Under the pieces are notes generated by a model. That model did no database searches. It saw only the letters and a program-made list of their open reading frames with translations, and had not been told where the DNA came from. From Clostridiales bacterium (GTDB lineage: Bacteria; Bacillota; Clostridia; Lachnospirales; WQUN01), in the NCBI GenBank assembly GCA_031271295.1, contig JAISVZ010000095.1, positions 1 through 35,048 on the forward strand: a DNA stretch of 35,048 nt, read 5' to 3'. Shown piece after piece: positions 30,836-35,048 of the stretch; the first letter of the stretch is position 1, and each line of letters starts with the position of its first letter. The translations under genes and the position numbers were made by a program.

Positions 30836-31807
30836 ATGGAAATTAAGGGTTTTACATACGGTTACGGATCACGAAAGGGGGATTTAGCATCCGCCGAAGC
30901 AATCCGTTCGCAGAATTTACTTTATGAAACGGGCGTTAACTGGGTTTGCCTTGCGGTTGCCGTCGCTCAAAAAACATTTTATTCAACGGAAATTACGTTC
31001 GATTTTAAGCGTACGCCCAAGGATAAGGAAATTACCGAAACAATTAAAAGAGCCAAATGCCTTGGAAAAAAGGTTTGCCTTAAACCGATTCTTAACTGTA
31101 TGGACGGTATGTGGCGCGCATATATTAACTTTCCGGATGCCGATATGATGGGAAACGACCGCTACTGGGACGAATGGTTTGAAAGTTATACCGCGTTTTT
31201 ATTGCATTACGCGCAAATTGCGCAAGATACGCAGTGTGAAATGTTTTGCGTGGGCTGCGAGATGAGCGGAACCGAACGCAAGGAAGCAAAATGGCGCGAG
31301 GTTATAAAAAGTGTCAGAGAGGTTTACACCGGAAAACTTACCTACAATACAAACCACGGCAACGAAAGCAGAATAAATTGGTTTGATACGGTGGATTATA
31401 TAGGTACGTCCGCGTATTATCCGGTTGCGTCGGTTCCAGGCGCAAGCAAGGAAGAAATGATTAATAACTGGAAAAAGATAGCGCCAAAAATTGAAGAAGT
31501 AAGCCGCAGGTTTAATAAGCCTGTAATTTTTGTGGAAATAGGCTGCCGAAGCGCAAAAGGCTGCGCCATGATGCCTTGGGATTTTACCCATAAGGAATTT
31601 CCCTACGATGAGGACGAGCAAGCTAACTTTTACGATTCGTGTATGGAAGTTTTTTCGGAAAAGGAATGGTTTTCCGGCTTTTTCTGGTGGGATTGGAGCA
31701 CAAAAATTTACGAAACCAAGGAAGAAGCGCAAAACAATACCGGGTTTAACATTCATTTAAAGAAAGCCGAGGAAGTTATAAAAAAGTGGTATAGGAAACC
31801 GGAGTGA
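30836..31807 (+). CDS. Glycoside hydrolase family 113-like enzyme (beta-mannanase type)
   Basis: 323 residues with no signal peptide, so probably cytoplasmic. The TIM-barrel sequence starts KGFTYGYGSRKGDLAS. It has VGCEMSG with the acid/base Glu142 and IFVEIGCRS with the nucleophile Glu234, plus the aromatic-lined GFFWWDWST strand. These positions and motifs agree with GH113 endo-beta-1,4-mannanases. The ATG is preceded by AGAGGTG. It overlaps or abuts the corA-like gene, and a beta-mannosidase gene begins about 3 kb downstream, which supports manno-oligosaccharide breakdown. Exact specificity is inferred. Confidence 0.83.
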   Translation: MEIKGFTYGYGSRKGDLASAEAIRSQNLLYETGVNWVCLAVAVAQKTFYSTEITFDFKRTPKDKEITETIKRAKCLGKKVCLKPILNCMDGMWRAYINFPDADMMGNDRYWDEWFESYTAFLLHYAQIAQDTQCEMFCVGCEMSGTERKEAKWREVIKSVREVYTGKLTYNTNHGNESRINWFDTVDYIGTSAYYPVASVPGASKEEMINNWKKIAPKIEEVSRRFNKPVIFVEIGCRSAKGCAMMPWDFTHKEFPYDEDEQANFYDSCMEVFSEKEWFSGFFWWDWSTKIYETKEEAQNNTGFNIHLKKAEEVIKKWYRKPE

Positions 31808-31812
31808 AACGG

Positions 31813-32754
31813 ATGGAAGGGTACGATTTTACGGGAGCCGCAGCGTTTAAAGGAAATTTGCCGCAAAACGCGTGTGATAAAGTTATAGCTCTAATTTGCG
31901 AAAGCCGCGAGGTAAATTCATTGATGGATGTGTTTTCGTGGGATAAAAGCACCGTGATTGAATGCGAAAACATAGACGAAACAGTGCGTTACACAAGCTA
32001 CGACGGGTACGATTTTTTAAGTTTGATTTACGCCGAAAGGCAAAACGGCGAACTGCTTCAGCGTGAAATTAATGTATTTTTTGCGGAAAATTATTTAGCG
32101 GCTGTTTTTCCCGCAGATATGCCGCCGAGCCTTTCTAAGCTAAGGGCTGATTTAACGGAAACTTTGCGTTTGTCCGGCGAACGCGCAGAGCCTCTTAAAT
32201 ACCTTTATTACTTCATTTTATCGGCATTAGCGGACAGCTTTTCAGACATTTTGGAAAGATTAGAGGACGAAATGGAGGATTTATCCGAGGAAATTGAAGG
32301 AAAACCAACTGACGAACACAGCGCGGAAATAGGTAGGCTGCGTAAAACGGCGTATACTTTAAAAAAACTTCTGCGGGCAACGGCATATGTTGGCGGGCAA
32401 ATAGTTGTTGGGGAAAACAAGTTGCTGGATAAAAAACACACCCGCCGGTTTAAAAATATAGACGAACGCTTTTTAAAACTCTACGATTTTGCCGACAGCC
32501 TGATGGATTTATCTAACGAACTGCTCCATACGTACGACAGCAAGCTTTCCGCCAAGATGAACGAAACGGTTAACAAGCTTACAATAATGACGCTGTTTTT
32601 CGGCCCAACATCGCTCATAGCCGGTATATACGGTATGAACTTTGCCCATATGCCGGAACTTGGCTGGGCGTACGGCTACCCGGCATCTATTGCGCTTATG
32701 GTTTTGATAAGCGCCGTAATTTATATTGTGCTTAAAGTAAAAAAATGGCTTTAA
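31813..32754 (+). CDS. CorA-family divalent cation transporter
   Basis: 313 residues from ATG 31813 (GGAG eight bases upstream; GTG 31804 overlapping the previous stop is the alternative). A long cytoplasmic alpha/beta and coiled-coil region (acidic segment RLEDEMEDLSEEIEG) is followed by two C-terminal membrane helices around the GMN signature (IAGIYGMNFAHMPELGW). It forms pentameric Mg2+ (or Co2+/Ni2+/Zn2+) channels in the plasma membrane. Only five bases separate it from the GH113 stop, so the two are co-transcribed, although they have no obvious functional link. Confidence 0.93.
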   Translation: MEGYDFTGAAAFKGNLPQNACDKVIALICESREVNSLMDVFSWDKSTVIECENIDETVRYTSYDGYDFLSLIYAERQNGELLQREINVFFAENYLAAVFPADMPPSLSKLRADLTETLRLSGERAEPLKYLYYFILSALADSFSDILERLEDEMEDLSEEIEGKPTDEHSAEIGRLRKTAYTLKKLLRATAYVGGQIVVGENKLLDKKHTRRFKNIDERFLKLYDFADSLMDLSNELLHTYDSKLSAKMNETVNKLTIMTLFFGPTSLIAGIYGMNFAHMPELGWAYGYPASIALMVLISAVIYIVLKVKKWL

Positions 32755-32772
32755 TACCTTAACGCACCTTTT

Positions 32773-32859
32773 TTGCACGTATGTACGCATTGCCGTATTG
32801 CACGCATTGCACGTATTGCACGTATTGCACGCATCGCCTTATTGCACGCATTGCACGTC
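32773..32859. repeat. Array of 8-9 bp tandem repeats
   Basis: Ten units of ttgcacg[t/c]a, some shortened to 8 bases, run without interruption. A plus-strand frame through it gives only an I-A-R repeat and is not a gene. A short related stretch (gcattgcacgcgttgca) recurs near 34168. Confidence 0.88.
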
Positions 32860-32873
32860 TTTAACGTTTTCTT

Positions 32874-32938
32874 GGTGAATTGCAAAAGTAACTTCCAGTT
32901 TGTCGCCGCCACTCTGGAAGTTACTTTTGCAATTCACC
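32874..32938. repeat. Perfect 25-bp inverted repeat
   Basis: Arms 32874-32898 and 32914-32938 are exactly complementary, with a 15-base loop. T-rich sequence follows (tctttaactctttaactttttt), so it may terminate the corA transcript, although the stem is unusually long and not GC-rich. Confidence 0.9.
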
Positions 32939-32972
32939 TCTTTAACTCTTTAACTTTTTTAGTTTTTAATTG

Positions 32973-33001
32973 TTGACAATAAACATATGTCCAATTATAA
33001 T
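32973..33001 (+). promoter_or_regulatory. Consensus promoter of tRNA-Ser
   Basis: Exact TTGACA (32973-32978), 17 bases, exact TATAAT (32996-33001). Confidence 0.92.
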
Positions 33002-33023
33002 AACACCCGTGACGCGCAAGCGT

Positions 33024-33112
33024 GGAGAAGTACCCAAGTGGCTGAAGGGGCTCGCCTGGAAAGTGAGTAGGTCGTTAGTAGCGGCGCATGGGTTCAAATC
33101 CCATCTTCTCCG
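33024..33112 (+). tRNA. tRNA-Ser (anticodon GGA)
   Basis: Acceptor GGAGAAG/CTTCTCC, anticodon stem CTCGC/GTGAG with loop CTGGAAA (anticodon GGA, reads UCC/UCU), a long variable arm (taggtcgttagtagcggcgc region) typical of class II tRNA, T-arm ATGGGTTCAAATCCCAT, discriminator G. CCA is not encoded. Confidence 0.95.
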
Positions 33113-33123
33113 GGAGGAACAAT

Positions 33124-33166
33124 CGTTATAAAGCTTGTATTTACAGGCTTTATGGCGTTTTTTTTT
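33124..33166 (+). terminator. Terminator of the tRNA-Ser transcript
   Basis: An 11-bp stem ATAAAGCTTGT/ACAGGCTTTAT with an ATTT loop, followed by a run of nine T. Confidence 0.88.
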
Positions 33167-33294
33167 GTTCGCTGAAGGATTTCGGCATTGACTTTCAACA
33201 GCAAAATATTTAAAATAAGATACAGCCGATAAACAAAGCCTCCCTGGGCAATTGTAGCCCCCCCGGACTGCCGAGTTCGTCGGTTTTTTAATTC

Positions 33295-33323
33295 TTGACT
33301 TTACCTAATAAATCCTTTAAAAT
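33295..33323 (+). promoter_or_regulatory. Promoter of the DUF1905-DUF4180 genes
   Basis: TTGACT (33295-33300), 17 bases, TAAAAT (33318-33323). About 160 bases of leader follow before the first start codon. Confidence 0.6.
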
Positions 33324-33334
33324 TTAGTTACAGT

Positions 33335-33450
33335 AAAAGAGAGAGCGCTGAAACACTCTCTTGGTTTGGTCACAATTGCTGCGGCGGTCGTGGCTGAAAT
33401 CGGATTTAATTCCAGTGTAAGCCGTTACCTTGGCGAGGGCGGCTTATTTT
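33335..33450 (+). promoter_or_regulatory. Structured leader with terminator-like hairpin
   Basis: The leader contains a 7-bp hairpin (AAGAGAG/CTCTCTT). Near its end lies AAGCCG/CGGCTT (33419-33424/33440-33445) followed by ATTTTT, an attenuator-like arrangement. I could not assign a riboswitch class. Confidence 0.35.
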
Positions 33451-33484
33451 TGAGTCTTTTTAAAATATGAAGGGAAAAACGGCG

Positions 33485-33772
33485 ATGAATACAAAAACCT
33501 ATACATTTGAAGCCGAAATTAAAAAAGTACCGGACATGGACGGGGCGTATATTGTGTTCCCCTATGATATAAAAACGGAGTTCGGAAAAGGACGGGTTAA
33601 GGTATCCGCCGAATTTGACGGGGAAGCGTATAACGGAAGCATAGTAAACATGGGCGTTAAGAACGCGGACGGCTCAATTTGCTATATAATTGGAATCCGA
33701 AAGGATATACGGGCGAAAATCGGCAAAGCGCCGGGCGATACCGTTCGCGTAACACTGCGGGAAAGGGAGTAA
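33485..33772 (+). CDS. DUF1905 domain protein
   Basis: 95 residues from ATG 33485 (GAAGGGA upstream; ATG 33467 is in frame but has no ribosome site). The family pattern is clear: [23 protein letters not shown], then [23 protein letters not shown], then [25 protein letters not shown]1905 is a small beta-barrel domain of unknown function, often beside YdeI/OmpD-associated domains. It is followed after 4 bp by DUF4180, so the two form a unit. Confidence 0.9.
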   Translation: MNTKTYTFEAEIKKVPDMDGAYIVFPYDIKTEFGKGRVKVSAEFDGEAYNGSIVNMGVKNADGSICYIIGIRKDIRAKIGKAPGDTVRVTLRERE

Positions 33773-33776
33773 GCAA

Positions 33777-34130
33777 ATGAATATAAAAACTAACGGCCCA
33801 ATTGCGGTTGTGCAAAGCGACGAACCGGTTATAACAGACTCCCCCTCCGCTCTGGACCTTATGGCAACCGTTAAATACGAAACAAATTGCGACAGTATAA
33901 TAATAAATAAATCGGCGGTTGCGGATAATTTTTTTGTGCTCTCTAACGGGATTGCCGGAGAGATACTGCAAAAATTCGTCAATTATCACGTAAGGCTTGC
34001 CATCGTTGGGGATTTTTCGCGCTATACAAGCAAACCCCTGCGGGATTTTATCTGCGAATGTAACAAAGGTAACCATATTTATTTTGTGGATTCCGTGGAC
34101 GAGGCTGTACGGAAATTAAATACAAGGTAA
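33777..34130 (+). CDS. DUF4180 domain protein
   Basis: 117 residues, full length for the family. Conserved blocks are DSPSALDLMATVKYETNCD, then IIINKSAVADNFF, then LSNGIAGEILQKFVNYHVRLAIVGDFS, then SKPLRDFICECNKGNHIYF. The fold is probably an alpha/beta domain. Some family members are found next to transcriptional regulators, and the function is not established. It lies immediately downstream of the DUF1905 gene. Confidence 0.93.
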   Translation: MNIKTNGPIAVVQSDEPVITDSPSALDLMATVKYETNCDSIIINKSAVADNFFVLSNGIAGEILQKFVNYHVRLAIVGDFSRYTSKPLRDFICECNKGNHIYFVDSVDEAVRKLNTR

Positions 34131-34205
34131 CGCTGTTAAAAATGTTATTATAATCAAAAAATTCGCATTGCACGCGTTGCAAAAATTTTAAGGTGGTGGA
34201 CAAAA

Positions 34206-34688
34206 ATGAAACTAACCCACGAAGAGGCGGAAAAACTGCATTGTCCGCGTTTTAGCGAATTGCCTTCGCTTAGTTTGTATATGGATCAGGTTGTGTTTGT
34301 TATTGAAGAAAGTTTTGCCGTTTTTGCCGATGAAACCGAAAAGGTAATAACATCAACCATGATAAACAACTATGTAAAGCAAAAAATCGTACCCCCTCCC
34401 GAAAAAAAGAAGTACAACAAAAACCATATCGCGGTGCTTGTAATTGTAAGTATGCTAAAGCGTGTGCTCTCAATTTCGGAAATTAACGCCCTTATAGCCG
34501 AGATGCAAAAGGAATATTCGTTAGAGCAGTTTTACGATTTGTTCTGCGAAAGGTTTGAGAGGTTAATAAAGGACGCGTTTGCGGAAACCGACGAACCCAT
34601 AACGATTTGCCGCAATATGTTGGATTGCGCGCTGGGCGCGTTCGTGGGGAAATTGATAGTGCAAAACAGCTTGCAGATAAGCGAATAA
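34206..34688 (+). CDS. DUF1836 (putative MerR-like helix-turn-helix) protein
   Basis: 160 residues. The DUF1836 pattern is visible as LPSLSLYMDQVVFVIEES, then VITSTMINNYVKQKIVPPPEKKKYNKNHIAVLVIVSMLKRVLSI, which resembles the winged-helix N-terminal half of MerR-type regulators, followed by a helical partner domain. AAGGTGGTGG precedes the ATG. It is likely a DNA-binding regulator; its target is unknown, but it stands about 95 bp upstream of the mannosidase gene and could regulate it. Confidence 0.85.
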   Translation: MKLTHEEAEKLHCPRFSELPSLSLYMDQVVFVIEESFAVFADETEKVITSTMINNYVKQKIVPPPEKKKYNKNHIAVLVIVSMLKRVLSISEINALIAEMQKEYSLEQFYDLFCERFERLIKDAFAETDEPITICRNMLDCALGAFVGKLIVQNSLQISE

Positions 34689-34783
34689 GGCATTACCGAA
34701 AAAGCGGCAAAGCGAATTTTTCGGCAAAGCGCCGCGTTATATCAGCAAAACAAAACAACGCAGCATGGGAGGAACTCATTATT

Positions 34784-35048
34784 ATGACGAAGCTGACGCT
34801 AAACGGCGAGTGGAAATTTAAAAACACCGCCGAATCCGCATGGCACACAGGCAGCGTGCCGGGTTCGGTGCTTAACGATTACATAAACAATAACCTTATA
34901 CCAAACCCTTATTACAGGGAAAACGAATACGCCGCGTTTGATTTGTTCGAAAACGGTTTCGAATACGAGCGCACCTTTACCGTGCCGGAAAATTTTCTAA
35001 AGTTTAACCGCGTAAACCTTGTTTGCGGCGGAATGGATACCCTTGCGG
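34784..35048 (+). CDS. Beta-mannosidase, GH2 family (3' end outside window)
   Basis: Only the first 88 codons are present, starting at ATG 34784 with GGGAGG about 11 bases upstream. The N-terminal sugar-binding beta-sandwich of GH2 beta-mannosidases is recognisable: LNGEWKFK, then VPGSVLNDYINNNLIPNPYY, then REN-E and FEYERTFTVP, and VNLVCGGMDTLA. The catalytic residues lie beyond the window. It has no signal peptide, so is probably cytoplasmic, and would split the short manno-oligosaccharides made by the GH113 enzyme at 30836. Confidence 0.88.
   Translation, partial: MTKLTLNGEWKFKNTAESAWHTGSVPGSVLNDYINNNLIPNPYYRENEYAAFDLFENGFEYERTFTVPENFLKFNRVNLVCGGMDTLA

Noticed and set aside
32773-32859. 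CRISPR array
   Set aside because: Repeats are 8-9 bp, contiguous and without spacers, and no cas genes are present.
32773-32976. Plus-strand frame with I-A-R repeats
   Set aside because: It is translation of the 9-bp array and the palindrome; no ribosome site and no sensible protein composition.
33485-34130. DUF1905-DUF4180 pair as a toxin-antitoxin module
   Set aside because: Size and spacing fit superficially, but neither family is known as a toxin or antitoxin and no catalytic or antitoxin-type motif is visible.

Overview
The window looks like a chromosomal segment of an anaerobic, endospore-forming Bacillota (Clostridia-type). The evidence is a full-length SpoIIID regulator, a sporulation-type D,D-carboxypeptidase, two T-box leaders, strong AGGAGG ribosome binding sites, frequent TTG starts, and many TTGACA/TATAAT promoters with 16-17 base spacers. 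I see no phage, plasmid, CRISPR or rRNA genes, and no clear insertion sequence. The content is mostly core metabolism plus small accessory modules.

Layout. (1) 1-6.6 kb: a membrane-associated MoxR cluster, with RDD protein and SpoIIM-family protein diverging from each other, then DUF58, MoxR ATPase, DUF4350, DUF4129 and a polytopic membrane protein in a tight leftward operon. (2) 6.7-10.1 kb: a GNAT acetyltransferase, then ftsY-smpB, a sirtuin, and a nucleoside phosphorylase homologue with an internal deletion. (3) 10.1-14.6 kb: a 0.66 kb gap, then a heterodimeric ABC exporter with one degenerate and one canonical ATP site. (4) 14.6-17.9 kb: an Ile T-box leader and an isoleucyl-tRNA synthetase with an altered HIGH motif (GIHH) and no usual N-terminal segment. 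(5) 18.0-21.4 kb: a DUF1858 protein, a THUMP-type RNA methyltransferase, an SGNH lipoprotein and a small Gly/Cys-rich protein followed by a hairpin-rich RNA region. (6) 21.4-25.7 kb: spoIIID, tRNA-Arg(CCG), a large hairpin element, a DacF-like carboxypeptidase, and an aminotransferase-aroK operon under a second T-box whose best specifier candidate is GAU (Asp). (7) 25.8-28.8 kb: a flippase-like/GT4 fusion protein followed by a DUF374 acyltransferase, probably glycolipid or envelope lipid synthesis. (8) 28.8-35 kb: an FMN-binding-domain protein, a stalk-domain secreted protein, a GH113 glycosidase, a CorA transporter, a repeat array and palindrome, tRNA-Ser(GGA), DUF1905, DUF4180 and DUF1836 genes, and the start of a GH2 beta-mannosidase.

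How the genes work together. The clearest functional groupings are the MoxR/DUF58/DUF4129 membrane cluster, SRP receptor plus trans-translation (ftsY-smpB), the ABC pair, the T-box-controlled amino-acid genes, the lipid glycosylation/acylation pair, and two cytoplasmic mannan-type glycosidases.

The most striking cross-cutting pattern is tandem duplication. In-frame repeats occur in the ABC exporter linker (36-bp units), IleRS (39-bp), the SGNH lipoprotein (69-bp) and the stalk-domain protein (249-bp). Direct duplications occur at two intergenic sites, and there is a roughly 9-bp array near 32.8 kb. I found no convincing new defence or mobile system. The best candidates for novelty are the unusual IleRS, the repeat expansions and the unassigned RNA structures.
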